A stretch of 64,000 nt of DNA, taken from NCBI GenBank assembly GCA_020636275.1, contig JACJYD010000003.1, positions 286,540-350,539 on the forward strand. Direction: 5' to 3'. Under the pieces are notes generated by a model. The model did not search any database. It saw only the letters and a program-made list of their open reading frames with translations, and was not told the origin of the DNA. The stretch comes from Lewinellaceae bacterium (lineage in GTDB: Bacteria; Bacteroidota; Bacteroidia; Chitinophagales; Saprospiraceae). Shown here in pieces: positions 33,611-43,841 of this stretch (within the stretch, counting starts at the first letter, position 1; every line of letters begins with the position of its first letter). Both the position numbers and the translations under genes were made by a program.

Positions 33611-35227
33611 ATGAGAAATTCCATATTTCGGTTGACGTGGGTTGCGGCTTTTTTACTGGTTGCAACCGGCACTTGGGCCCAAAGCTCAGACGGGAATAAC
33701 GGCAGTTTCACCCTTCCTTCTCTCCTCATCATTGTGGCAATCGCGGTTCTGGTATATCTCTACCAGAAATCCGATAATGTATTGGCCCTCGAGACCCGGG
33801 AAGGAGGCAAGAAATCGCCGCGCACCCGCTCCCTGGCCCGTTCGAAAGTACCTTCTTATGTGAACGGCGGTCCGGTCAAGCTCTTGAAGAAGGGCTACGA
33901 CATCCTGTTGGAGGGCGAACCTTCCAAGGAAGTCCAGGTCGCGACTGACGTGCGCACCTTTGCCGTTCAACCCGGAAATTTCCCGGGTTTATCTCCCATC
34001 CCCAAGGTATTGGTGGAAGCGGGCGCCGAGGTCAAAGCCGGCGACCCCTTGTTCTTCGACAAGAACCGCCCGGAGGTCCAGTATGTGGCGCCGGTGAGCG
34101 GGGAAGTGGTGGCCGTCAATCGGGGCACCAAGCGCTCGATCGCCGAGGTGGTTATCCTTGCCGACAAGGATATCAAATACCGGCAGCTCGATGCCCCGGA
34201 TTACGGCAAATGCAGCCGGGAGGAACTGGTGTCCTTCCTCCAGGCCAACGGTGCCTGGCCGTTTATCCGCCAGCGTCCGTTCAATGTCCTGGCAGATGCT
34301 CAGGATGTTCCGGTCAATATTTTCATTTCCACCTTCGATTCGGCTCCGTTGGCGCCCGATCTGAACCTGGTCGTCGCCGGACGCGAAGCGGCTTTTCAGG
34401 AAGGATTGAACGTGCTCAACAAGCTCACCTCCGGCAAAGTTATCCTGGGCCTGGATGCCCGGGGCACGGAGGCGCCCTCCAGCGCTTTCACCCAGGCCGC
34501 CAATGCGGATAAATACTGGTTCCAGGGCAAGCACCCCGTCGGCAATGTGGGCGTACAGATCCACCATATCGCACCGATCAACAATAGCGACAAGGTTTGG
34601 ACCCTGGGGGTTCAGGATGTCATCACCCTGGGCGCCATGTTCTCCGAACGCCGCTTTAATGCTGAACGCGTCGTGGCACTGACCGGCGCTGAACTGAAGC
34701 AGCCGAAATACGTGCGCACTTATCTGGGCGCCAGCCTTACCGAACTGCTGAAGGACAACCTGGCGAGCGACCACGTCCGGATCATTTCCGGCGATGTCCT
34801 CTCCGGCGACCAGAAGAATCAGGATTCCTACCTCAACTTCTACGACGACCAGGTGACGGTGATCAAGGAAGGCGATTATTTTGAGGCCTTCGGGTGGTTG
34901 ACGCCGAGCGAAATGCGTCCGACCGTATCCCGGACCTTCCGCAATTTCCTCTTCCCCAACCGGCGCTACAAGGCCGATACCAATACCCACGGGGAGAAGC
35001 GGGCCTTTGTGGTGACCGGTCAGTATGAAGATTTCCTTCCGATGGATATTTATCCGCAACACCTGATGAAGGCGATCCTGGTCAACGATTTTGAAAAGAT
35101 AGAAGGTCTCGGCATTTACGAACTCGTCGAAGAGGATGTAGCTCTTTGTGAATTTGCCTGTACATCCAAGCAGCCCTTGCAGAAGATCCTTCGCCAGGGG
35201 CTGGAAATGGTACACGAACAAGGATAA
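33611..35227 (+). CDS. nqrA: Na+-translocating NADH:quinone reductase subunit A, with N-terminal membrane extension
   Basis: 538 residues, against about 446-450 usual. The NqrA core starts near residue 88 (VKLLKKGYDILLEGEPSKEV) and continues with PVSGEVVAVNRGTKRSIAEVVI, FNVLADAQDVPVNIFISTFDSAPLAPDLNLV and CEFACTSKQPLQKILRQGLE. The added N-terminus holds a signal-like helix (1-24, TGTWAQ) and a second helix (LPSLLIIVAIAVLVYLY, about 36-51), so the core can sit on the cytoplasmic side, anchored. NqrA is a peripheral quinone-binding subunit in Vibrio. First gene of nqrABCDEF. Confidence 0.92.
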   Translation: MRNSIFRLTWVAAFLLVATGTWAQSSDGNNGSFTLPSLLIIVAIAVLVYLYQKSDNVLALETREGGKKSPRTRSLARSKVPSYVNGGPVKLLKKGYDILLEGEPSKEVQVATDVRTFAVQPGNFPGLSPIPKVLVEAGAEVKAGDPLFFDKNRPEVQYVAPVSGEVVAVNRGTKRSIAEVVILADKDIKYRQLDAPDYGKCSREELVSFLQANGAWPFIRQRPFNVLADAQDVPVNIFISTFDSAPLAPDLNLVVAGREAAFQEGLNVLNKLTSGKVILGLDARGTEAPSSAFTQAANADKYWFQGKHPVGNVGVQIHHIAPINNSDKVWTLGVQDVITLGAMFSERRFNAERVVALTGAELKQPKYVRTYLGASLTELLKDNLASDHVRIISGDVLSGDQKNQDSYLNFYDDQVTVIKEGDYFEAFGWLTPSEMRPTVSRTFRNFLFPNRRYKADTNTHGEKRAFVVTGQYEDFLPMDIYPQHLMKAILVNDFEKIEGLGIYELVEEDVALCEFACTSKQPLQKILRQGLEMVHEQG

Positions 35228-35302
35228 TCCGATTTCATCGATGAGATCGCCGAAGGTAATCTTACAGTAATCATTTAAAAACACCCTTTTCGGGAAAAAT
35301 AT

Positions 35303-36583
35303 ATGAAAGATCAACTCCTAAAGTTTTTCAAGAAGATAGAACCCGATAAAAAGAAATCGCCGTTCCTGCATACCCTGTATGACGGCTTTTTCACCTTTGC
35401 ACTGGTTCCGGATTCGGTGACGAAAGGCAAGGGCGTTCACGTTCGCGACGGCATGGACCTGAAGCGGACCATGACGATGGTGGTTGTAGCCATGCTGGGT
35501 TCATTTGTCATCGGCACTTATAACATCGGGCATCAGCATTTTCTGGCCCTGGGGCAATACACCGGCCTGATGGATGGCTGGTATCTCAAACTGGCCCACG
35601 GCGTTATCAAGTTCCTGCCTCTTTACGTGGTGGCTATGGTCGTCGGTCTGGGGATCGAGTTTTGGTATGCCTCCAAGAAAGGCCACGGCATCGAGGAAGG
35701 GTTCCTGGTATCCGGCGCCCTGATCCCACTGATCATGCCGCCGGACATTCCGCTCTGGATACTGGCGTTTTCGGTCATCTTTGCCGTGATCATCGGCAAG
35801 GAAGCTTTCGGAGGTACGGGGATGAATATTCTGAATGTTGCCTTGCTTTCCCGCGCTTTTATCTTTTTCGCCTATCCCACTTTCATCTCCGGTGATGAGG
35901 TTTGGGTCTCCGGTCTGGAGAAAATCGATGGCGTATACCAAAGCGTGCAATACGGTTGGGCGCATCATATGTTCGATGCGATCTTCGGCTGGTTCGGCGG
36001 CGACAAGTTCGGCGCGGGCGGTATGGCGGTAGTGGACGGATTCTCGGGCGCTACTCCATTGAGTCTGGCCGCAAAAGGCGGATGGGAAGCCGTTACGCAG
36101 GTGTATTCCACCAGCGATATGCTTTGGGGACTCATCCCCGGCTCGATCGGCGAAACGGCCAAGCCTTTCATCATCCTGGGTGGACTCTTCCTGATCGGCG
36201 TCGGGATCGCCAGTTGGCGGATCATGCTGAGCATGGCATTGGGGGTTGCCTTCACCGGCATTTTGTTCAACATGTGGGGTGCAACGCCCAGCATGGGAGT
36301 GCCCTGGTACGATCATTTTATCATGGGAGGCCTCTTGTTTGCCATGGCATACATGGCTACGGACCCCGTTACGGGGGCTTCCACACCCGTAGGTAAACTC
36401 TGGTACGGTTTTCTCATCGGTTTCTTCGGGATCGTCATCCGGGTATTCAACCCGGCGTACCCGGAAGGCTGGATGCTGGCCATTTTGCTAATGAACGTGT
36501 TTGCACCGCTCATCGACCATTTTGTGGTTCAGAGCAATATCAACAGGCGGACCAAGCGCGCTTCCAAGGCGACCGCGGCTTAA
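35303..36583 (+). CDS. nqrB: Na+-NQR subunit B
   Basis: 426 residues, about ten membrane helices. Family block: HTLYDGFFTFALVPDSVTKGKGVHVRDGMDLKRTMTMV, GTGMNILNVALLSRAF, DGFSGATPLSLAAKGG (Thr of SGAT is the expected covalent FMN site), WYDHFIMGGLLFAMAYMATDPVTG and LIGFFGIVIRVFNPAYPEGWM. It carries FMN and riboflavin in Vibrio. Spaced 75 bases from nqrA and 32 from nqrC. Confidence 0.96.
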   Translation: MKDQLLKFFKKIEPDKKKSPFLHTLYDGFFTFALVPDSVTKGKGVHVRDGMDLKRTMTMVVVAMLGSFVIGTYNIGHQHFLALGQYTGLMDGWYLKLAHGVIKFLPLYVVAMVVGLGIEFWYASKKGHGIEEGFLVSGALIPLIMPPDIPLWILAFSVIFAVIIGKEAFGGTGMNILNVALLSRAFIFFAYPTFISGDEVWVSGLEKIDGVYQSVQYGWAHHMFDAIFGWFGGDKFGAGGMAVVDGFSGATPLSLAAKGGWEAVTQVYSTSDMLWGLIPGSIGETAKPFIILGGLFLIGVGIASWRIMLSMALGVAFTGILFNMWGATPSMGVPWYDHFIMGGLLFAMAYMATDPVTGASTPVGKLWYGFLIGFFGIVIRVFNPAYPEGWMLAILLMNVFAPLIDHFVVQSNINRRTKRASKATAA

Positions 36584-36615
36584 GCAAATTTTAATCACTC
36601 CTAAAAAGAAGTGTT

Positions 36616-37350
36616 GTGGACAGTCCAAGATATATTCTGACATTCGTCTTTTCCCTGACAGCTCTTGTGGCCCTTATGCTCACCGGTTTGCGTCAGGTTA
36701 CCATGGAAAAGGCCCAACTCAATGAAGAGATCTTCAATAAGCGCGCCATCCTCTCTGCCGTTGAAACGTATTTGCCGGATGGCAAAAAGGTAAAAGACCT
36801 CAGCGACGATGAGGTGATCAATATTTTCAAGACCAAGATGCAGCAATACGTGGTAACGCCCGAAGGGCAGCCGGTAGAAGGCGTCATGGCGGAAGATATC
36901 GATATGGCCAAGGAGCGCAAGTTGCCGGTTCCCGAACGCAAGCTTCCGGTCTTTGTATATACGGAAGGCGACAAAACCTGTTATATCCTGGAGATCAGGG
37001 GAAACGGCTTGTGGGATGAGATCTGGGGCAATATTGCATTGGAGAGCGATTTGAACACCATTGCGGGCGTCGCTTTTGACCACAAGGGCGAAACTCCGGG
37101 TCTGGGCGCCGAGATCAAGGACAATCCGGCCTTCCCCCACCAGTATATAGGCAAGAAGCTTTTCGATGCGCAGGGCAATTTCGTCTCCGTCATCGCAAAA
37201 AAAGGCGGCGCTGAAAAAGGCAATGAACATCAGGTCGACGCCATAACCGGTGCGACCCTGACTTCCGATGGGGTGACCGACATGTTCAAAAACGGCATTA
37301 AGCTTTACTTGCCCTATTTGGAGGAGATGAAATCGAAAAATCAACAGTAA
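36616..37350 (+). CDS. nqrC: Na+-NQR subunit C
   Basis: 244 residues with a GTG start (no in-frame ATG fits; MDSPRYILTFVFSL follows). One N-terminal membrane helix, then a periplasmic domain. The covalent FMN site is in AITGATLTSDGVTDMF (second Thr of GATLT). GNGLWDEIWGNIALESD and GLGAEIKDNPAFPHQYIGKK fit the family. It carries flavin in the electron path from NqrF to NqrB. Confidence 0.95.
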   Translation: MDSPRYILTFVFSLTALVALMLTGLRQVTMEKAQLNEEIFNKRAILSAVETYLPDGKKVKDLSDDEVINIFKTKMQQYVVTPEGQPVEGVMAEDIDMAKERKLPVPERKLPVFVYTEGDKTCYILEIRGNGLWDEIWGNIALESDLNTIAGVAFDHKGETPGLGAEIKDNPAFPHQYIGKKLFDAQGNFVSVIAKKGGAEKGNEHQVDAITGATLTSDGVTDMFKNGIKLYLPYLEEMKSKNQQ

Positions 37351-37413
37351 GGGACTGCAACTGCTGGTCGCGGTTCCCATATCACTCATTGACCATTCTT
37401 CAATTTTGATATC

Positions 37414-38124
<711 letters not shown>

Positions 38125-38165
38125 TCCCATCAGTACCTCATTCGCTAACACTTTAACTATCCGCC

Positions 38166-38771
38166 ATGGAAGTTTTAAATATCTTCATCAAATCGGCCTT
38201 TATTGAAAACCTGGTCCTGGCATACTTCCTGGGCATGTGTTCCTATCTGGCCGTATCGAAAACGGTAAAAACTGCAGTCGGCCTCGGCCTCGCCGTCATT
38301 TTCGTGCTGGGCATTACCATGCCCATCAACTGGCTGATCAACGAGTACCTTCTTTCGGAGAATGGCTTGCTCGGCATAGACCTGACCTTCCTGCAATTCA
38401 TCCTCTTCATCGCTGTGATCGCGTCGATGGTTCAGCTGGTGGAAATGGTCGTGGAGAAATATTCTCCCGCCCTGTATAATTCGCTGGGTATTTTCCTCCC
38501 GCTGATCACGGTGAACTGTGCGATCCTGGGGGGATCCCTGTTTATGGTTGCCCGGGAGTACAATTTTGCAGAAAGCGTATCTTTTGGCTTGGGAGGCGGC
38601 TTCGGCTGGTTCCTGGCTATCGTGGCTTTCGCCGCTATTCGGGAGAAAATGCGCTATTCCAACGTGCCTGCACCTTTGCGTGGCCTGGGGATGGCGTTTA
38701 TCCTGACCGGCCTGATGGGCATTGCCTTCATGAGTCTCATGGGTATCGACCCGTTGTTGTTGGGTAAATAA
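38166..38771 (+). CDS. nqrE: Na+-NQR subunit E
   Basis: 201 residues, all membrane. VLNIFIKSAFIENLVLAYFLGMCSYLAVSK, PINWLINEYLL, ITVNCAILGGSLFMVAREYNFAESV, GFGWFLAIVAFAAIREKM and GIAFMSLMGID match NqrE. Homologous to NqrD. Confidence 0.96.
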   Translation: MEVLNIFIKSAFIENLVLAYFLGMCSYLAVSKTVKTAVGLGLAVIFVLGITMPINWLINEYLLSENGLLGIDLTFLQFILFIAVIASMVQLVEMVVEKYSPALYNSLGIFLPLITVNCAILGGSLFMVAREYNFAESVSFGLGGGFGWFLAIVAFAAIREKMRYSNVPAPLRGLGMAFILTGLMGIAFMSLMGIDPLLLGK

Positions 38772-38804
38772 ACCGCAATTTCTGATCAAATTAGCTGAAA
38801 AGAT

Positions 38805-40076
38805 ATGATGACGATAATTTATTCAGTTGCCGTTTTTAGCCTCGTGATCCTGGCCCTTTCTTTCGGGCTGATCGCAGCTAAAAAGCGCCTCGTGCCACAA
38901 GGTGATGTCAAGATCATTATCAACGGCGACGAAGAAAATCCCCTTTTGGTGAAGCCGGGCTCTTCCCTGCTTTCTTCGCTGGGCGACAAGAATATTTTCC
39001 TTCCCTCCGCCTGTGGCGGTGGCGGAACCTGCGCTATGTGCGAATGCCACGTCGATGAAGGGGGTGGGGATGTCCTCCCTACGGAACTCAACCACCTGAC
39101 CCGCAAAGAGGCGGCAGAGCACAAACGCCTGGCCTGCCAGGTGAAAGTGCGTCAGGATATGCGCATCCGCATACCGGAAGAGATCTTCGGTATTAAAAAG
39201 TGGGAGTGCGAAGTAGTCTCCAACTATAACGTGGCTACCTTCATCAAGGAATTTGTCGTGCGCCTCCCGGAAGGCGAGATCCTCGAGTTCGAATCGGGGG
39301 GCTACGTCCAGATCGACGTGCCTGTCATTACCTGCGACTTCAAGGACATCGATATTACTTCCCACCCTGGATTGGGCAAAGCTCCGGATGAATTCAAACC
39401 GGAATGGGACAAGTTCAAGATGTGGGACCTGAAGATGGTCAACGACGAGGCCCAATTCCGGGCCTACTCCATGGCCAACCACCCCGCAGAAGGGAATATC
39501 GTCATGTTGAACATCCGTATCGCCACCCCGCCGTGGGATCGCAAGAACAACACCTGGATGCAGGTCAACCCGGGCGTTTGCTCCTCCTTCGTCTTCACCC
39601 GCAAACCGGGCGATAAAGTGGTCGTCTCCGGCCCTTACGGTGAATTCTTCATCAAGCCGACGAAGAAAGAGATGGTCTACATCGGCGGTGGCGCCGGCAT
39701 GGCTCCGCTGCGCTCGCACATCTTCCACCTTTTCCATACGATGAAAACCCGCGATCGCGTAGTGTCCTACTGGTATGGTGGCCGCTCCTCCCGCGAGTTG
39801 TTCTACACGGAAGACTTCCGGGCGATCGAAAAAGAATTCGACAACTTCAAATACCATATTGCGCTTTCCGAACCGCTTCCGGAAGACAACTGGACCGGGC
39901 CGGTGGGCTTCATCCACCAGGTGGTGCTCGACAATTACCTGAAGAACCACCCCGAGCCGGAAGAGATCGAATACTACCTCTGTGGTCCGCCGCTCATGCT
40001 ACAGGCCGTCATGAAAATGCTCGACGACCTGGGCGTACCCGAAGAGAATATCGCCTTCGACGACTTTGGTTCGTAA
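38805..40076 (+). CDS. nqrF: Na+-NQR subunit F (NADH dehydrogenase, 2Fe-2S and FAD)
   Basis: 423 residues. One N-terminal helix, then a ferredoxin domain with C70-x5-C76-x2-C79-x31-C111 (CGGGGTCAMCECHVDEGGG; an extra C81), then an FAD/NADH reductase domain: RAYSMANHP, VCSSFVFTRKPGDKV, VYIGGGAGMAPLRSHIFHLF, SYWYGGRSSRELFY and a C-terminal YYLCGPPLMLQAV-KML. It takes electrons from NADH. Last gene of the operon, ended by the bidirectional terminator. Confidence 0.97.
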   Translation: MMTIIYSVAVFSLVILALSFGLIAAKKRLVPQGDVKIIINGDEENPLLVKPGSSLLSSLGDKNIFLPSACGGGGTCAMCECHVDEGGGDVLPTELNHLTRKEAAEHKRLACQVKVRQDMRIRIPEEIFGIKKWECEVVSNYNVATFIKEFVVRLPEGEILEFESGGYVQIDVPVITCDFKDIDITSHPGLGKAPDEFKPEWDKFKMWDLKMVNDEAQFRAYSMANHPAEGNIVMLNIRIATPPWDRKNNTWMQVNPGVCSSFVFTRKPGDKVVVSGPYGEFFIKPTKKEMVYIGGGAGMAPLRSHIFHLFHTMKTRDRVVSYWYGGRSSRELFYTEDFRAIEKEFDNFKYHIALSEPLPEDNWTGPVGFIHQVVLDNYLKNHPEPEEIEYYLCGPPLMLQAVMKMLDDLGVPEENIAFDDFGS

Positions 40077-40077
40077 T

Positions 40078-40112
40078 AAAAAAAGGGGATCGTTCAACCG
40101 ATCCCCTTTTTT
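40078..40112. terminator. Bidirectional terminator after nqrF
   Basis: Stem AAAAAAAGGGGATCG / CGATCCCCTTTTTTT between the convergent nqrF and OmpA genes. Confidence 0.88.
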
Positions 40113-42076
40113 TATTTCAGGTGGATTACGATCTCAACTTTCCTTTTTTCCGCTTCCGGAATGGAGGCCATTAATTCTCCACTGCCTGCTATGTATAGCC
40201 GGTCGACGTGGATCCCTTTTTCCTTGAGGAATACCGCCACTGCTTTGGCGCGGTTTTCCGAGAGGACGAGGTTGTATTTTTCAGAGCCCACCTGATCGGA
40301 ATACCCGATGATCTCCACTTCCTCGATATTGTTATACCCGCCGGATAGCTTTTCGATAAATTCATCCAGTTGCTGAATAGAATTTTCATTAAGGTCCGAT
40401 TTGTCGAATTCGAAATAGACGGCATGGGAAACCTGGCGGCCGGGTGCCCCGGAAAAGGTGATCACGCCTTCTTCCGTTTGAAGCACTTGCGTCGGTTGGA
40501 GAAGGATACTGAGGGGATAGGGCTTTCGGTTTTCCCAAACCGGCACGCGCACCTCCCGGTAGTAGACGCCGTAGCCGGGTTCTATGATGGTAAAGGTGAA
40601 GGTGCTGTCGACCGGCAGGCACAGAAAAAAGCGGCCGTCCGCATCCGTAGGTATTTTTTTGTTTGAAGTGGTGAAAAGGGTGACCTGCAGGGGCGCCCAG
40701 CTTATCGAATCGAGCACCTGACCTTCCACGAACGTGATCGGTCTGCCTCCGAGCGGGGAGGGGAGTTCGAACCGGTAGATGTCCATTCCGCCGTATCCGC
40801 CGGAACGGTTGGAGGCAAAATACCCCGTTTGGCCATCAGCAGTGAGGAAAAGCCCCAGTTCCCGGTAGGAGGAATTGACCGGCGGGCCCAGGTTGATGGG
40901 ATCGCCCCAAACGGTCTGGGTGGAGTCCGAGCGGCTCAGGAAAATGTCCTGTTCGCCGAGTCCCTTGTGTCCGGTGGAGGAAAAAAACAGGTTCCGGCCA
41001 TCGTTGGTAATGTATGGCGCTTCTTCATCTCCCGGTGTATTTATGTGCGGCCCCATGTTTTGGGGCTCTCCCCAGGAACCATCGTCGCGACGGTGGCTTA
41101 CCCAGATATCCGTGCCTCCGAATCCGCCTTCCCGGTTGCTGGCAAAATACAGGGTCGAGCCGTCGCAACTGATGGTGGCCTGGGAATCCCAGAAATCGGA
41201 GTTGATATTTCCCTCCAGCGGACCGGCTTTTTTGGGATTGGTCCCTTCTACATCGGATTCCCAAAGGTCGCAGGTTCCTTTCACGGAAGGGCGGCCGCAG
41301 GCGGTAAAGATCATGTGGCGGCCATTGCGCACCAGTGTGCTCATCCCTTCGTTTTGCCCGGTGAGAAAGGAGGAGGGTAAAGAGATCCCTTCCATCCATT
41401 CGCCCGCATAAAAGCTGAGATGCAGGTCTTCGTCGGCGAAGCGGGTAGGCCGGGAAGTGTAATACATCCAGGTCTGGTCATTGGAGACGCAGGGGAAATA
41501 TTCATCACCGGAGGAATTGATCCCCGGACCGACGTTCTCCACCTGTTCCACCTTTGAAAAACGGGCGGCTTCCTGGGCGGTCCGGCACTTCAGGATCATG
41601 GAATCCACTTCGTTGAGATATTGCTGCTCGGCCTCCTGTTCCGTTTCGCCCATCATGCCGAAGGCCGAGGCGGGCATTTGCTGCAATTCCTTGAACTGCC
41701 CGAAAAGGTCCAGCGCCCGCGCGTAGTCGCCGCTGAAAAAATGCAAGCGCCCGGCTTCAAAATAGAGGGCCCGGGAGTAATCGGGGTGGTCGAGCAACAG
41801 CGCGTCGCAGCTGAAAGCGGCGACCTGATAGTTCCCCAGCAACTCATTGGCAGCGATGAGATAGCGTTGTGCAGGAAGGTAATTGGGCGATTCTTCTACC
41901 GACCGTTCAAAAAAGCGACGGGCCTTTTCGTATTGCCGATCCAGCAGGGCCGCTTGCCCTTTTTCCAGCCATTCTTTCGATTGAGGTCGAAGCGTGTCGA
42001 TTTGCACCTGGGGTTGTGCCAGGCTTTTTACCAGCCCGAATAGCGAAAGAAAAGTAAGAAAGATGAAGCGGCTCAT
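40112..42076 (-). CDS. PorE-like OmpA family protein 2
   Basis: 654 residues from MSRFIFLTFLSLFGL (signal peptide, cleaved at LAQ); the long upstream frame is discarded. TPR helices at about 30-150 (AALLDRQYEKARRFFERSVEE, ALYFEAGRLHFFSGDYARALDLF), PD40 repeats at about 190-440 (YYTSRPTRFADEDLHLSFY, SNREGGFGGTDIWVSHRR, FFSSTGHKGLGEQDIFLS, YFASNRSGGYGGMDIYR), a carboxypeptidase-regulatory-like domain, and an OmpA domain (YFEFDKSDLNENSIQQLDEF, GYSDQVGSEKYNLVLSENRA). Same plan as the gene at 30180, but no PorP/SprF partner next to it and no DUF1573. Confidence 0.9.
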   Translation of the reverse strand: MSRFIFLTFLSLFGLVKSLAQPQVQIDTLRPQSKEWLEKGQAALLDRQYEKARRFFERSVEESPNYLPAQRYLIAANELLGNYQVAAFSCDALLLDHPDYSRALYFEAGRLHFFSGDYARALDLFGQFKELQQMPASAFGMMGETEQEAEQQYLNEVDSMILKCRTAQEAARFSKVEQVENVGPGINSSGDEYFPCVSNDQTWMYYTSRPTRFADEDLHLSFYAGEWMEGISLPSSFLTGQNEGMSTLVRNGRHMIFTACGRPSVKGTCDLWESDVEGTNPKKAGPLEGNINSDFWDSQATISCDGSTLYFASNREGGFGGTDIWVSHRRDDGSWGEPQNMGPHINTPGDEEAPYITNDGRNLFFSSTGHKGLGEQDIFLSRSDSTQTVWGDPINLGPPVNSSYRELGLFLTADGQTGYFASNRSGGYGGMDIYRFELPSPLGGRPITFVEGQVLDSISWAPLQVTLFTTSNKKIPTDADGRFFLCLPVDSTFTFTIIEPGYGVYYREVRVPVWENRKPYPLSILLQPTQVLQTEEGVITFSGAPGRQVSHAVYFEFDKSDLNENSIQQLDEFIEKLSGGYNNIEEVEIIGYSDQVGSEKYNLVLSENRAKAVAVFLKEKGIHVDRLYIAGSGELMASIPEAEKRKVEIVIHLK

Positions 42077-42110
42077 GGGATGTATTTCGATTTTTCCAAT
42101 AAAAACAGAA

Positions 42111-42118
42111 GCAAATAT
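42111..42118 (-). promoter_or_regulatory. -7 box TATATTTG for the second OmpA gene
   Basis: TATATTTG on the minus strand (42118-42111), 35 bases from the start at 42076. Confidence 0.5.
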
Positions 42119-42287
42119 AAGCAGTCCGTTCCCAAATCGGAAATAAGACCTTGCAGCTGCTTGAGGCGTGCTAAAGGATGGACTGCCCGGGTACAAATTA
42201 TGAGCGAGCGGGTAGAATAAAACCAAAACTCCCCATAAATTCGTTAAGGGAATAAGGTGGATCTGTTAATCGAAAAAGGCGAACGTT

Positions 42288-43163
42288 TTGTCTCAATATA
42301 CATGGACTTATGTAGGCGGAGGCGGTAAGAACTACCGGGTGACCCTGTTTCACGGCAAGCGGACGGGCCATGTATTGATCCTGCTCAATATGCAGGTGCT
42401 GCAGATCGATTTCAACGTAGCGGAGAGTAAAACCTACTCTTTTTTCATCGAGGATGAATTCTGTGAGATCCGGCTGGAACGTCGCGGGGACGAGATGTAC
42501 TATTTTTTCGAGATCAACAAGGAGGTAGATACTCCCCGAAACAAGGCCCGGAAAAAAAGAGAACGAAAACACCTGGGCCAGACCTTGTTGTTCTTTGCTG
42601 CGCTGATCGTTCTGGCCTCCGCCATGGCGCTGGGGTTGCGGGCACATAATAAGAAGATCGCCAATACCCGGTGGAGTGAAAAGATGTATTCCGATCTGAC
42701 CGTTGGCTGGGTCGAGATCGATTCCCTGCATGCCGGGACGATCTCTTACCAATACATCGCAGGGAACAGGCCTTATTCCGGTTTTTTCTTCGAAGATGAG
42801 AATCGGGGCGATACCTTGCCGCTCTTCCCCCTCCGACCGGGCGATGAATTTGTCGTCCGCTACAACCCCACGCGGCCGGATATGAGCCGGATCTTTTTCT
42901 CGCAACCCACGGAAAGTCAGGAAAAAAGATACGTAGCCCGGACCCTGGACCGCTACATGCAATACCACCCGGATGAACATCCCGTTCAGGTGCGTTGTTT
43001 ACTGGAACTGGCGCTTGAAATGCGGGGTCTCAGCGGCCTGGCCGACCTGTATTACCAGGAGGAGTCGACGGTCAGTTCTCCGCTTCACAACCGGGATTCC
43101 TACTACCGCCTCGTGCGGGATCCCGACTTTCAGCAAGCGCTTTCCAAACGGTGTTGGGATTAA
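42288..43163 (+). CDS. Single-pass membrane protein with FAIM1-like N-terminal domain
   Basis: 291 residues with a TTG start (MSQYTWTYVG). Residues 1-75 form a beta-rich domain (NYRVTLFHGKRTGHVLILLNMQVLQIDFNV, KTYSFFIEDEFCEIRLERRGDEMYYFFEINKE) that recalls the FAIM1 sandwich, then a basic linker (RNKARKKRERKHLGQ), one membrane helix (TLLFFAALIVLASAMALGL) and an outer domain of about 170 residues (SYQYIAGNRPYSGFFFEDENRGDTLPLFPL). The FAIM1 match is weak, inferred by pattern. The last about 60 residues are alpha-helical and could be lipase-chaperone or scaffold-like. No operon partner is clear. Confidence 0.65.
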   Translation: MSQYTWTYVGGGGKNYRVTLFHGKRTGHVLILLNMQVLQIDFNVAESKTYSFFIEDEFCEIRLERRGDEMYYFFEINKEVDTPRNKARKKRERKHLGQTLLFFAALIVLASAMALGLRAHNKKIANTRWSEKMYSDLTVGWVEIDSLHAGTISYQYIAGNRPYSGFFFEDENRGDTLPLFPLRPGDEFVVRYNPTRPDMSRIFFSQPTESQEKRYVARTLDRYMQYHPDEHPVQVRCLLELALEMRGLSGLADLYYQEESTVSSPLHNRDSYYRLVRDPDFQQALSKRCWD

Positions 43164-43253
43164 GCGTAGGAAATTTCCGTAACTTTACTTTTTGCGCTAC
43201 GGGATGCGCCTTCGACCCCGTAGATCCATTCACAAAAATCAGGAATTACTGCT

Positions 43254-43841
43254 TTGGAACAGTTGATACAACATATTGAAGCGCTCGTGTTTGCAACGGA
43301 TAGTCCCATTACCCGGGAGGAGGTTCAGGCTTGCCTGGAACAGGCCCTGGAGCAGCCCATTGAAAGGGAGGATATCGAGGAGGCCCTGAAGGCCCTGACC
43401 GACCGTTACCAGGCGCCCGACCGGGCCTTTGAGCTGGTCGAGATCGCCGACGGCTTTCATTTTATGACGAAAGGCGCCTACCACAATACCGTGGCCGTAT
43501 ACCTGAAGCAGACCACCCGCAAGCGCCTTTCCCAGGCCGCGCTGGAAACCCTTTCGATCATCGCCTATAAGCAACCCATTTCCAAATCGGAACTCGAACG
43601 GATCCGCGGGGTGAATTGCGACTATTCCATGCAGAAACTATTGGAGAAAGAGCTTGTTTCTATTGTGGGTCGCAGCGAAGGTCCCGGACGGCCCCTTCTT
43701 TACGGCACGAGCGAGAAGTTCATGGATTACTTCGGGCTCAAATCGTTGAAGGACCTGCCGCAACCCAAAGATTTTAAAGATCCCGACAGTGAAAACGAGA
43801 TCGGCGAACAAGCGCCGATTGAAGAAACTACCGATGAATAA
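43254..43841 (+). CDS. scpB: Segregation and condensation protein ScpB
   Basis: 195 residues; TTG start (MEQLIQHIEALVFATDSPIT). Two winged-helix domains: EEVQACLEQAL... ELVEIADGFHFMTK, then KRLSQAALETLSIIAYKQPISKSELERIRGVNCDYSMQKLLEKELVSIVGRSEGPGRPLLYGTSEKFMDYF in pieces, a hallmark of ScpB. It dimerises and binds ScpA of the SMC condensin complex. ScpA is not in this window. It overlaps the next gene by 8 bases (ATGAATAA). Confidence 0.93.
   Translation: MEQLIQHIEALVFATDSPITREEVQACLEQALEQPIEREDIEEALKALTDRYQAPDRAFELVEIADGFHFMTKGAYHNTVAVYLKQTTRKRLSQAALETLSIIAYKQPISKSELERIRGVNCDYSMQKLLEKELVSIVGRSEGPGRPLLYGTSEKFMDYFGLKSLKDLPQPKDFKDPDSENEIGEQAPIEETTDE

Noticed and set aside
42077..42226. 50-residue N-terminal extension of the second OmpA protein
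   Set aside because: The extension is not signal-like and covers a -7 box; MSRFIFLTFLSLF is a proper signal start.
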